A DNA stretch of 13,986 bases, from the NCBI GenBank assembly GCA_900551675.1, contig URXH01000050.1:1-13986 (forward strand). The letters run 5' to 3'. The translations under genes and the position numbers were made by a program. Numbering within the stretch: position 1 is the first letter of the stretch; every line of letters begins with the position of its first letter. Under the pieces are notes generated by a model. The model was given only the letters and a program-made list of their open reading frames with translations. It made no database searches and was not told the DNA's origin. The stretch is from an uncultured bacterium. GTDB taxonomy: Bacteria > Cyanobacteriota > Vampirovibrionia > Gastranaerophilales > Gastranaerophilaceae. Below, one piece after another: positions 7,879-13,986 of the stretch.

Positions 7879-10329
7879 ATGAAAAAAATATTTGCATTGT
7901 TATTGCTGATGATATTCTGTTTTGAACCTGCTGCATTTGCGGTTCAGGAAACGGCTGCGGAAACAAAAGTACAACATTTTCAAAGTGAGGATGAGCATGT
8001 TCATCTTGATGCGTTTGATAATAATTATCAGGATGTTATTGATTCGAAGCTACCGCAGGCTTCAACTCTCAGTCCTATAGAAAAACTGTTTAATGATAAA
8101 AGTGTTGAAGTATCTGGAACTCCCCTCAAGCAGGTCGGTTACGATTTGTTTACTTCTACAACATCATCTGTAACCGGAACAACAGGCAAATATGATAATA
8201 ACTATAAACTAAGTATCGGAGAAAGAGTTAACGTATATTTATATGGTGATTCTCTTGATGTAATGGCTATTTCAGGAGCAAATCTTCTTAATCCGACAAC
8301 CAAAACTGAAGTTGACTCAAAAGGTGCAATTTTTATTCAAGGTGTAGGCTTGATTAAAGCAGAAAACCGTTCTTTGAGCGATGTTGAAGCTGAGGCAAAC
8401 CGTCTGGCTTCTCAAAAATATAAAAGTTTGAGAGTTAAGTTGACGGTTGCATCTGGTCAGGAGTTTTCAGTATTTGTATACGGTCAGGTTGCAAGACCGG
8501 GTAAAATTTTAGTCGGTAATAATTCTTCTGTAATGGATGCATTGAATTCTGCAGGGGGTGTAAAAAAGACAGGTACTTTAAGAAATATAACTTACACTTC
8601 CAACGGAAAATCAAAATCAGTGGATCTTTATAAAGCTTTATTTTCAGGAAACGATGACGGTATAATTTTACGTCCGAACGACAAAATTTTTGTTGACAAG
8701 ATCGGTGATGTTGTTGCTGTAAAAAATGGTGTAACCGTACCGGGTATTTATGAAATAAAAGATGGCGAAAATTTACAAAAAATAGTAACTTTTGCAGGCG
8801 GACTTCTCCCGGCAACTCAGGTTACAGAAGTTACTTTGACAGGTCTTGATGCAAGTTCTAAACAGAGAGTTGCACAAAATATTGCGTGGGATGATGCAAA
8901 AAATACTAAGCTTAAAAGCGGTGATGCTGTTGAATTCAGAGAACTTTATAACACCGCAGAAAATATCGTAACAATTCAGGGTAATGTGAAACACCCCGCA
9001 ACTTATGCTTATAAAGAAGGAATGAGATTATCTGATATTTTGAAAAGCGAAGATGAACTTTTGGAAGAAACGTTTATAAATCAGGCCGTAATAAGAAGAG
9101 TTTCAGGAAAAGACAATTCTATTGAAACAATTCCGGTATTTTTGAAAGAATTTTTTGCCGGTATGAATGATCCTGTTTTGCAGCCTAGAGACGTTATAAA
9201 TGTTTATAAAAATACAAATTCTATGTTTGTAGATGTTTACGGATGTATAAATATCCCGAAACATTTAACTTATACTACGGGCATGACATTGAATGATGTT
9301 ATGACAGATATTCAGTTTTTGGAATCTGATGTTGACACAAAAACTCCGGAAGAAACTAAGGAGCCTGAAGTATCCTACAAAGGCTCTGTAGAAGAAAATG
9401 ATGTTCAATTAACTGCAGCTACTGCAAATTCGAACAAACTTATTCCTGCAGAGAATGTCGCTGTAGAAATCACAAGTACTAACGGAGCTGTTCAGGTTTA
9501 TTATCTATATGATATTATGATTAATTCCGACAGAATAAAATCAATAAAAATAATGCCTGATGACAAAATATTTTTCAGAACTCTGCGCGGAAATGAGATT
9601 ATGAAAACAGTTAAAGTATCAGGTTTTGTAAAAAAACCGGGTATTTATACATTTGTTGAAGGCAAACGTCTTAAAGATATGATTGAGACGGCAGGTGGTT
9701 TGACTCAGGAAGCGGACTTGCGCGGGATTGTATTTAAGCGTACAAATCTGCAGGGTAAACAGGTTGAACTCGCTCATAAAAATAATGAACGCGATATAAA
9801 GCTGATAGAAGGCCGTATCGCAAGCGCTTATAAACCTACTGAGGGCGATCAGAAATCAAAAATGGATATGCTTGAAATGTTAAAAGCTGATGATTTGAAT
9901 ATCGCAGACAAATACAACGGTCAGATCGCTTTAAATATACAAAGCAATAATTTAGACAAAATAAAAGACCTTGATAATATTGAAGTACAGGACGGAGATG
10001 ATATTTATATTCCGAGAACCTCAAACCATGTAAGTGTAATCGGAGAAGTTTATAATGAGCAGTCATTTGTATTTAAAAAAGGCGCTAATGCAAAATATTA
10101 TATTAAAGAGGTCGGCGGCTATACTCCGAATGCCAATAAATTCAGACTGTATAAAGTATCCGTGAACGGGCGGGCAGAAAAAATCTCTAACGGAAGTTCA
10201 ATAGAACCTGGTGATACAATTGTTGTTCCGAGAAGAATTGCCGGCAATGATTGGATTACACCTGTTTGTGATACATTAAAAGGTATTGCATCAATCATTG
10301 TAATGGCATTCGCTATTAACAAGTGGTAA
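7879..10329 (+). CDS. Secreted polysaccharide export protein with multiple SLBB domains
   Basis: An 816-residue envelope protein of the Poly_export/SLBB (Wza-like) superfamily, probably forming or lining the periplasmic/outer-membrane route for an exported polysaccharide. Residues 1-21 are a signal peptide (KK, hydrophobic core, AFA before VQ). No lipobox is visible, so it is not an obvious lipoprotein. The Poly_export domain spans about 107-190 (LSIGERVNVYLYG onward). Six SLBB-like units follow, each beginning with a V-x-(V/I)-x-G or similar strand and a P-G-x-Y turn: about 197-235, 277-318, 362-400, 449-475, 576-620 and 716-760. An acidic, low-complexity linker covers about 483-520. The C-terminus (796-812) is hydrophobic and may anchor in a membrane. 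Typical Wza has fewer SLBB units and about 380 residues, so this is an enlarged form. AAGGGA lies 4-5 nt before ATG 7879. No Wzc or Wzx partner lies in view. Confidence 0.88.
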   Translation: MKKIFALLLLMIFCFEPAAFAVQETAAETKVQHFQSEDEHVHLDAFDNNYQDVIDSKLPQASTLSPIEKLFNDKSVEVSGTPLKQVGYDLFTSTTSSVTGTTGKYDNNYKLSIGERVNVYLYGDSLDVMAISGANLLNPTTKTEVDSKGAIFIQGVGLIKAENRSLSDVEAEANRLASQKYKSLRVKLTVASGQEFSVFVYGQVARPGKILVGNNSSVMDALNSAGGVKKTGTLRNITYTSNGKSKSVDLYKALFSGNDDGIILRPNDKIFVDKIGDVVAVKNGVTVPGIYEIKDGENLQKIVTFAGGLLPATQVTEVTLTGLDASSKQRVAQNIAWDDAKNTKLKSGDAVEFRELYNTAENIVTIQGNVKHPATYAYKEGMRLSDILKSEDELLEETFINQAVIRRVSGKDNSIETIPVFLKEFFAGMNDPVLQPRDVINVYKNTNSMFVDVYGCINIPKHLTYTTGMTLNDVMTDIQFLESDVDTKTPEETKEPEVSYKGSVEENDVQLTAATANSNKLIPAENVAVEITSTNGAVQVYYLYDIMINSDRIKSIKIMPDDKIFFRTLRGNEIMKTVKVSGFVKKPGIYTFVEGKRLKDMIETAGGLTQEADLRGIVFKRTNLQGKQVELAHKNNERDIKLIEGRIASAYKPTEGDQKSKMDMLEMLKADDLNIADKYNGQIALNIQSNNLDKIKDLDNIEVQDGDDIYIPRTSNHVSVIGEVYNEQSFVFKKGANAKYYIKEVGGYTPNANKFRLYKVSVNGRAEKISNGSSIEPGDTIVVPRRIAGNDWITPVCDTLKGIASIIVMAFAINKW

Positions 10330-10339
10330 AGTGTGGAAC

Positions 10340-10419
10340 TTATCCCTCGCCCCGCTTGTGGAAGAGTGTAGAATTTCAACTTGAACTTTGTGAAAGTTTG
10401 AAATTTGTGTGAGGGGTAA
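10340..10419. repeat. Long imperfect inverted repeat filling a convergent intergenic gap
   Basis: An outer 11-bp stem pairs 10340-10350 with 10409-10419, with two G-U pairs. Inside it AATTTCAA (10372-10379) pairs with TTGAAATT (10398-10405), and AACTTT-gtg-AAAGTT (10384-10398) forms an overlapping tip hairpin. The arms carry a CCCTC/GAGGG core richer in G+C than the surroundings. It occupies most of the 92 bp between the exporter and lipid kinase stops. No U tract follows on either strand. A decayed MITE or REP-like palindrome, or a two-way terminator, would both fit. Confidence 0.5.
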
Positions 10420-10421
10420 AT

Positions 10422-11291
10422 TTAGCAAACATAAGTATTAGAGAAAATTTTAACAGATTTAGGGATGATACTTATTTCAATGTCATCCTTAAATTTTGTT
10501 TTTTCGCCGTCAATATGTCCGGTTGTAAAGTCATTTTTTATTTTGAAATTTGATGTTTGAAAATACATTGCTTTTGAGCCGGAACTTTTTTTATTAAATA
10601 TTATCTGTAAAAATTCAATAAAAAACATAATCGGATTTTTGACTTTTAAAATAAAAACATCCGCCAGCCCATCATCAAGTTTGCAGTCTTGAGATATAGA
10701 AAATAAATTTCTGAACATATTGCCGGCATTTGCAATAATTATACAGGTCGTAACTATAGATAATTTTTTATCCTCGAAAAATATTGTATAGTGTTTTTGT
10801 TTAAGCCTCAATGCAAAGAGAACACCTGCAAGAAAGTATGCAAAATAACCAAATTTGTTTTTTAAAGACTGCGGGGTTTTGCAGATTATATCAGAATCAT
10901 ATCCGAGTCCAAATCGTAAAACAGAAAATTTGTCATTAATTTTTAGTGCATCTATTAGGGATATTTCGCCATTTTTTATAATGTTTAAAGCTTTATCAAC
11001 ATCAGCAGATATCCCTAATTTGGCCGAAAGCAGATTAGCAGTTCCGCATGGGATTATTCCAAGTTTAATATCTGTATTAATTATCAAAGGTATAATTTTA
11101 TTTACGGTTCCGTCTCCGCCAATTGCTATAACTGTATCAAATTTTGTTATATCTGTATCTGTAAGTTCACCTATATTTATACTTTTAAAACAGATGTTGT
11201 TTCTGAATAAAAATTTTATGACAGATTTTTTATACCGCAGAGCTTTTTTCCGTCCAGCATTCGGGTTGTTTACTACTAAGACTTTTTTCAT
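10422..11291 (-). CDS. DgkB/YegS/LCB5-type lipid (diacylglycerol) kinase
   Basis: A 289-residue member of the diacylglycerol kinase catalytic family (DgkB/YegS/LCB5 group), which phosphorylates a lipid such as diacylglycerol at the membrane using ATP. It has the N-terminal NPNAG (9-13), the nucleotide signature IGGDGTVNKI (57-66), PCGTANLLSAKLGI (81-94), then a beta-sandwich second domain with DDGLADVFIL and an IDGE near the C-terminus. These are the expected landmarks in order, and length matches the family. It is a singleton on the minus strand, convergent with the SLBB gene and divergent from the radical SAM/PAP2 pair; PAP2 could reverse its reaction. No Shine-Dalgarno precedes ATG 11291, and a promoter directly abuts the start, implying a leaderless mRNA. 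The lipid substrate cannot be told from sequence. Confidence 0.88.
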   Translation of the reverse strand: MKKVLVVNNPNAGRKKALRYKKSVIKFLFRNNICFKSINIGELTDTDITKFDTVIAIGGDGTVNKIIPLIINTDIKLGIIPCGTANLLSAKLGISADVDKALNIIKNGEISLIDALKINDKFSVLRFGLGYDSDIICKTPQSLKNKFGYFAYFLAGVLFALRLKQKHYTIFFEDKKLSIVTTCIIIANAGNMFRNLFSISQDCKLDDGLADVFILKVKNPIMFFIEFLQIIFNKKSSGSKAMYFQTSNFKIKNDFTTGHIDGEKTKFKDDIEISIIPKSVKIFSNTYVC

Positions 11292-11297
11292 ATTCTG

Positions 11298-11326
11298 ATT
11301 ATTGCATAGTTAACATAAGTTATCAA
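11298..11326 (-). promoter_or_regulatory. Promoter of the lipid kinase gene, positioned for a leaderless transcript
   Basis: On the minus strand TTGATA (complement of 11321-11326), an exact 17-bp spacer (11304-11320) and AATAAT (complement of 11298-11303) form a near-consensus sigma70-type promoter. Only six bases separate the -10 from the ATG (11291-11289), so transcription would begin at or next to the start codon. Confidence 0.55.
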
Positions 11327-11339
11327 TACGGGTGTACTT

Positions 11340-11354
11340 TAAGAATTATTCTTA
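11340..11354. promoter_or_regulatory. 15-bp palindrome between divergent promoters, possible operator
   Basis: TAAGAAT-T-ATTCTTA is a perfect odd-centred palindrome midway between the lipid kinase promoter and the -10 of the radical SAM gene, covering the region where the latter's -35 would lie. In DNA this AT-rich a seven-base arm can arise by chance, so regulator binding is only a possibility. Confidence 0.25.
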
Positions 11355-11363
11355 TGTTTGGAA

Positions 11364-11369
11364 TATAAT
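11364..11369 (+). promoter_or_regulatory. -10 element of the radical SAM/PAP2 operon
   Basis: A consensus TATAAT lies 24 bp before ATG 11394. No good -35 is present at 16-18 bp spacing, so activation by a protein binding upstream is possible. Confidence 0.4.
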
Positions 11370-11380
11370 TAAGAAAAAAT

Positions 11381-11386
11381 AAGGAG
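11381..11386 (+). promoter_or_regulatory. Ribosome binding site that sets the radical SAM start
   Basis: AAGGAG stands 7 nt before ATG 11394. An in-frame TTG at 11391 would be only 4 nt away and is a weaker start codon, so ATG 11394 is preferred. Confidence 0.7.
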
Positions 11387-11393
11387 AATTTTG

Positions 11394-12920
11394 ATGAGGG
11401 TACAAAAACAATCAACTGTCTGGCAGTCAAATTCAATGGGAAGATTTGACAAAATTAAATTGAAAATTAATGATTTTGCTATAGATATGCTCTTAAATTA
11501 TTTAGGTCATAATTTCAGCAAAGAAAAACTTATAAATTTAGCTAAAATATTTGAAAAAATATCCGGTTCAAAAGGCGGTATTAATCATGCAAGAAGAATG
11601 CAGTGGCTTTTTAAATCAGAGCATCCGCATCTTTTGTGGTGGAAAAAGATTTTAACAGAACTTGATCCAAACTGCAGAAACAAGTGGATTAAAAATTTCT
11701 TTGTAAACGGCTATTATGGAGATAATTTGAGAAAACGATCTGCCTTTAATGAAAAAAACGGCTTTTTCCCGCCGACAGTATTGCTCGCAAGTATCACTAA
11801 ACGATGCAATTTTAACTGCAAAGGATGCTGGGCTCATGAATATGACGTAAAAGAGGATTTGTCAAAAGAAAAATGGAGAGAAATATTCACCGAAGCCCGC
11901 GATGTTATGGGTATTCATATAATTCCTGTTGTCGGCGGAGAGCCTTTTGCAAGAAAAGAATTCTTAGAACTCGCAGAAGAATTTAACGACTGCACATTTA
12001 TAACTTTTACAAACGGCTCTTTAATTACAGAAAAAACTGTTGAAAAATTAAAGAAATTAGGTAATGTTCAGCCGATGTTTTCAATTGGGGGCTTGAAAGA
12101 AAATACTGATGCAGTCCGCGGGGAAGGCTGTTTTGATATGGTTATGGAAAAAATGGATATGTTAAAAAAAGCAGGTATTTTCTTCGGTGCAAGTATTACG
12201 GCAACAAGTCAGAACTGTGATGAAGTTACATCGGATGAATTTATGAAATTGCTTTCGGATAAAGGCGTTTTATGGGCATGGTTTTTCCACTATGTTCCGG
12301 TAGGCGACAGCCCTGATGTAAGTATGGTTCCAAATGCACAGCAAAGACAGCAGATTTTAAAAGCTGTATATAACGCTCGAAATACACTCCCTATGATGAC
12401 CGTTGATTTTTGGGGAGACGGACCTGAAATGATGGGTTGTATTGCAGGCGGGAGACAGTATATTCACGTTAATCCGAGAGGGGATGTTGAGCCTTGTACT
12501 TTTGTCCATCTCGCAACTCATAATTTAAAGGATTGTACGTTGACAGAAGCATTAGCATCTCCGTTTATGCGTACGATAAGAGATGGCATTCCGTATGAAG
12601 ACGGTAATATGCTTCGCCCTTGTATGATTGTTGACAGACCTGAAGTCCTTCGTAAATATTACGAACAATTTAAACCGTATGAAACACATGAAAATGCAGC
12701 AGCTTATTTAACAAATCCCGAAATTACATCAAAAATCGACAAATATTCTAAAGATGTAAAAGAAATTCTGGATAAAGACTGGAGAGAAAATCTCTGGATG
12801 ACAATATTTCCGCTTGAAGGTGAATATTATATTGACAGAGATCATTTCTGTTCAAAGGAGAAGCCGTCAGTTTCAGCTTCTCAAAAATGTGAAGGTAAAT
12901 GCGCATGCTGCGTAAAATAA
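11394..12920 (+). CDS. Radical SAM protein with partial SPASM domain and Cys-rich tail
   Basis: A 508-residue radical SAM enzyme that would cleave S-adenosylmethionine with a 4Fe-4S cluster bound by C138, C142 and C145 (C-N-F-N-C-K-G-C). VVGGEP (179-184) is the SAM-contacting glycine motif. A helical N-terminal region of about 125 residues precedes the barrel, longer than in minimal members. C-terminally, C-x13-G-x4-C (in GCIAGGR to DVEPC) matches the first half of a SPASM domain. The rest is shortened to scattered cysteines (KDC, LRPC), so one auxiliary cluster is likely rather than two. The last residues are unusually cysteine-rich (C499, C503, C505, C506). The product is unknown; the gene overlaps a PAP2 phosphatase and faces a lipid kinase, which hints at lipid or envelope chemistry but does not prove it. 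Confidence 0.87.
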   Translation: MRVQKQSTVWQSNSMGRFDKIKLKINDFAIDMLLNYLGHNFSKEKLINLAKIFEKISGSKGGINHARRMQWLFKSEHPHLLWWKKILTELDPNCRNKWIKNFFVNGYYGDNLRKRSAFNEKNGFFPPTVLLASITKRCNFNCKGCWAHEYDVKEDLSKEKWREIFTEARDVMGIHIIPVVGGEPFARKEFLELAEEFNDCTFITFTNGSLITEKTVEKLKKLGNVQPMFSIGGLKENTDAVRGEGCFDMVMEKMDMLKKAGIFFGASITATSQNCDEVTSDEFMKLLSDKGVLWAWFFHYVPVGDSPDVSMVPNAQQRQQILKAVYNARNTLPMMTVDFWGDGPEMMGCIAGGRQYIHVNPRGDVEPCTFVHLATHNLKDCTLTEALASPFMRTIRDGIPYEDGNMLRPCMIVDRPEVLRKYYEQFKPYETHENAAAYLTNPEITSKIDKYSKDVKEILDKDWRENLWMTIFPLEGEYYIDRDHFCSKEKPSVSASQKCEGKCACCVK

Positions 12921-13507
12921 GAATATATATCTGTTTTATATTATTCTTAATATTAACTATAGCTGTACACTCTTGTCCCGGTGTAACACGCTTGGATGAG
13001 GGTGTGATAGCTTTTGTGCAAAAGCATCTTGGATTATTGCCTTTGTGGATGCCGATGCTTCCGGACTGTATCTTATATACTGTTATGATTATTATTCCTT
13101 TAACAGCATTTGCTATTTTTTTTATAAAAAGAAAATTGTGGAAAGATTTAATTTTTTTATTTTCAATTCCATTAATAACTTTTTTGCTGAATTGTATAAT
13201 TAAACCGTTGATAAAACGTCCGCGTCCGCCAATAGAACTTCAAATTACCGGTATTCATCCTGATAGTTACAGTTATGTATCAAGTCATAGTCTGGTAACT
13301 TTCTGCCTGTGGGGGATGGTTATATTTTATCTTTATAAATATTCTAAAAATCAAACTTTTAAAATTTCTGGAACAATGATTGCTTTAATATGGATTTTAT
13401 TTGTAGGTTTGAGCCGTGTATGGCTCGGTGTGCATAATCCGACAGATGTGTTAGGCGCTTATATCTTGGGTTTATTTTTATTAAGCATTTATGTTAAGTT
13501 TATTTGA
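12905..13507 (+). CDS. PAP2-family membrane phosphatase
   Basis: An integral-membrane phosphatase of the PAP2 superfamily (about 200 residues), acting on lipid phosphates such as phosphatidate or undecaprenyl pyrophosphate. All three signature motifs are present (numbered from the upstream ATG 12899): K-x6-R-P (K102 to R109-P110), a SSH variant of P-S-G-H with H130, and S-R-x5-H-x3-D (S172, R173, H179, D183). Five or six hydrophobic helices are visible, starting with residues 9-24. GAAGG at 12891-12895 lies 9 nt before ATG 12905 but only 3 nt before ATG 12899, so I favour 12905; the difference is two residues. It overlaps the radical SAM stop by 16 bp and is surely cotranscribed and coupled. 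The exact substrate cannot be told. Confidence 0.88.
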   Translation: MLRKIRIYICFILFLILTIAVHSCPGVTRLDEGVIAFVQKHLGLLPLWMPMLPDCILYTVMIIIPLTAFAIFFIKRKLWKDLIFLFSIPLITFLLNCIIKPLIKRPRPPIELQITGIHPDSYSYVSSHSLVTFCLWGMVIFYLYKYSKNQTFKISGTMIALIWILFVGLSRVWLGVHNPTDVLGAYILGLFLLSIYVKFI

Positions 13508-13544
13508 AATAATAGCCACATGGGTATATTTTATATTTTTTTTT
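13508..13544 (+). terminator. Weak terminator candidate after the PAP2 gene
   Basis: A T9 run (13536-13544) follows a short, mismatched stem around the CCACATGG of 13516-13523. The stem is too weak to call a standard intrinsic terminator with confidence, and the T run overlaps the next promoter. Confidence 0.2.
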
Positions 13545-13552
13545 GTTATACT
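13544..13552 (+). promoter_or_regulatory. Extended -10 promoter of the edge gene
   Basis: TGTTATACT is an extended -10 (TG-n-TATACT, hexamer 13547-13552) 32 bp before GTG 13585. No good -35 is seen, which extended -10 promoters can tolerate. It suggests the edge gene starts its own transcript. Confidence 0.42.
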
Positions 13553-13584
13553 ATAAAATGTAATAGCAGTGAGGATAGCTTAGG

Positions 13585-13986
13585 GTGAGATTGTTATCTA
13601 AATCAACATTGATAATGTTTGTATTTGATTTATTAATCTTTTTGATATCAACTACGGTGTGGTATTATGTCTTTGCCCTTCCTTCTGAATTTTTAGATCT
13701 AACAGTTTTTTTAACGGTTCTTTCAGGAGTTAGTGTTTTATTTTTAAAAGATAATTATAAAATTAGAGAATTTAATACTACATTAAAAAATTATTATCTA
13801 TTGTTTGAAGGAATTGTCTTTTCTCAAATTCCGGCTGTTATTTTGCTTTTAATTTTTGCCCCTGATACCCAAGTCTTTGAATTTATTCTTGCTAACCTTT
13901 TGACAATATTTGTAATTCTTAGAGTATATAGAATTTTATTTCATTATTATTTGTTTAAAATAAAACGAATTAAAAATGTTTTGATA
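13585..13986 (+). CDS. N-terminus of a polyprenyl-phosphate sugar transferase or CapD-like protein (cut by window edge)
   Basis: An open frame of 134 codons runs off the right edge. It encodes about four hydrophobic helices (near residues 8-30, 38-56, 73-95 and 103-125) with short loops, then basic residues leading into KNVLI, where a Rossmann/CoA-binding-like domain would begin. This plan fits the N-terminus of bacterial undecaprenyl-phosphate sugar phosphotransferases, and also FlaA1/CapD nucleotide-sugar dehydratases; the deciding C-terminal domain is missing. An in-frame TAG at 13576 limits the start. GTG 13585 with GAGG 10 nt upstream is the best choice; ATG 13615 would cut into the first helix. 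Either identity places it in surface glycan synthesis. Confidence 0.6.
   Translation, partial: MRLLSKSTLIMFVFDLLIFLISTTVWYYVFALPSEFLDLTVFLTVLSGVSVLFLKDNYKIREFNTTLKNYYLLFEGIVFSQIPAVILLLIFAPDTQVFEFILANLLTIFVILRVYRILFHYYLFKIKRIKNVLI

Noticed and set aside
7879..7941. Lipoprotein signal (cysteine at residue 14) in the SLBB exporter
   Set aside because: The residues before that cysteine are M-I-F, not a lipobox, and a clean signal peptidase I site (AFA) follows.
8435..8815. 126-codon minus-strand reading frame within the exporter gene
   Set aside because: Composition is skewed to H, L, Y and K, as expected for antisense of this sequence, and it has no start signal.
10855..11298. 147-codon plus-strand reading frame opposite the lipid kinase gene
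   Set aside because: It is the antisense of a gene with full DAGK motifs and shows no recognisable domain.
11391..11393. TTG 11391 as the start of the second radical SAM gene
   Set aside because: The ATG three bases on has ideal spacing from AAGGAG; TTG is weaker and too close.
1..13986. tRNA, rRNA, CRISPR array, insertion sequence or integrase
   Set aside because: No cloverleaf arms, no spaced direct repeats and no transposase or integrase motifs were seen anywhere in the window.

Overview
The window is an AT-rich bacterial chromosome segment (roughly two thirds A+T by eye) with dense, short-spaced genes. The gene set points to a diderm, fermentative anaerobe. WavE-type lipopolysaccharide enzymes and a large SLBB polysaccharide-export protein imply an outer membrane. 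An L-lactate dehydrogenase implies fermentation. Oxygen-sensitive-type proteins (two radical SAM enzymes, two DUF2229 dehydratase-activase relatives) imply anaerobiosis. A gut Gastranaerophilales/Melainabacteria-like genome would fit, but that is inference from gene content only.

Layout. (1) 11-2169, plus strand: two tandem WavE-family glycan genes overlapping by 16 bp. (2) 2170-3135, minus strand: ldh, whose stop codon abuts the stop of the second wavE gene, with a 25-bp perfect palindrome just inside the ldh 3' end. (3) 3356-6598, plus strand: a three-gene operon, DUF2229 protein / PHP-domain metallohydrolase / second DUF2229 protein, preceded by a good sigma70-type promoter. (4) 6741-7824: a radical SAM gene interrupted by an 11-G homopolymer. 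The N-terminal and catalytic parts are in different frames and would be joined by 10 G. (5) 7879-10329: a secreted 816-residue protein with a Poly_export domain and about six SLBB repeats. (6) 10330-10421: a convergent gap almost filled by one long imperfect inverted repeat. (7) 10422-11291, minus strand: a DgkB/YegS-type lipid kinase with a promoter placed so that its mRNA would be leaderless. (8) 11394-13507, plus strand: a second radical SAM gene with a partial SPASM domain, overlapping a PAP2 phosphatase. (9) 13585 to the edge: the membrane N-terminus of a polyprenyl-phosphate sugar transferase or CapD-like protein.

Together the genes mostly serve the cell envelope: glycan assembly (WavE pair, sugar transferase), glycan export (SLBB protein) and lipid phosphate turnover (lipid kinase, PAP2). 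The DUF2229-PHP-DUF2229 operon is the part with no assigned pathway. The poly-G tract in the first radical SAM gene is the most striking signal: it looks like an ON/OFF contingency switch, here read in the OFF state, unless it is a homopolymer sequencing error.
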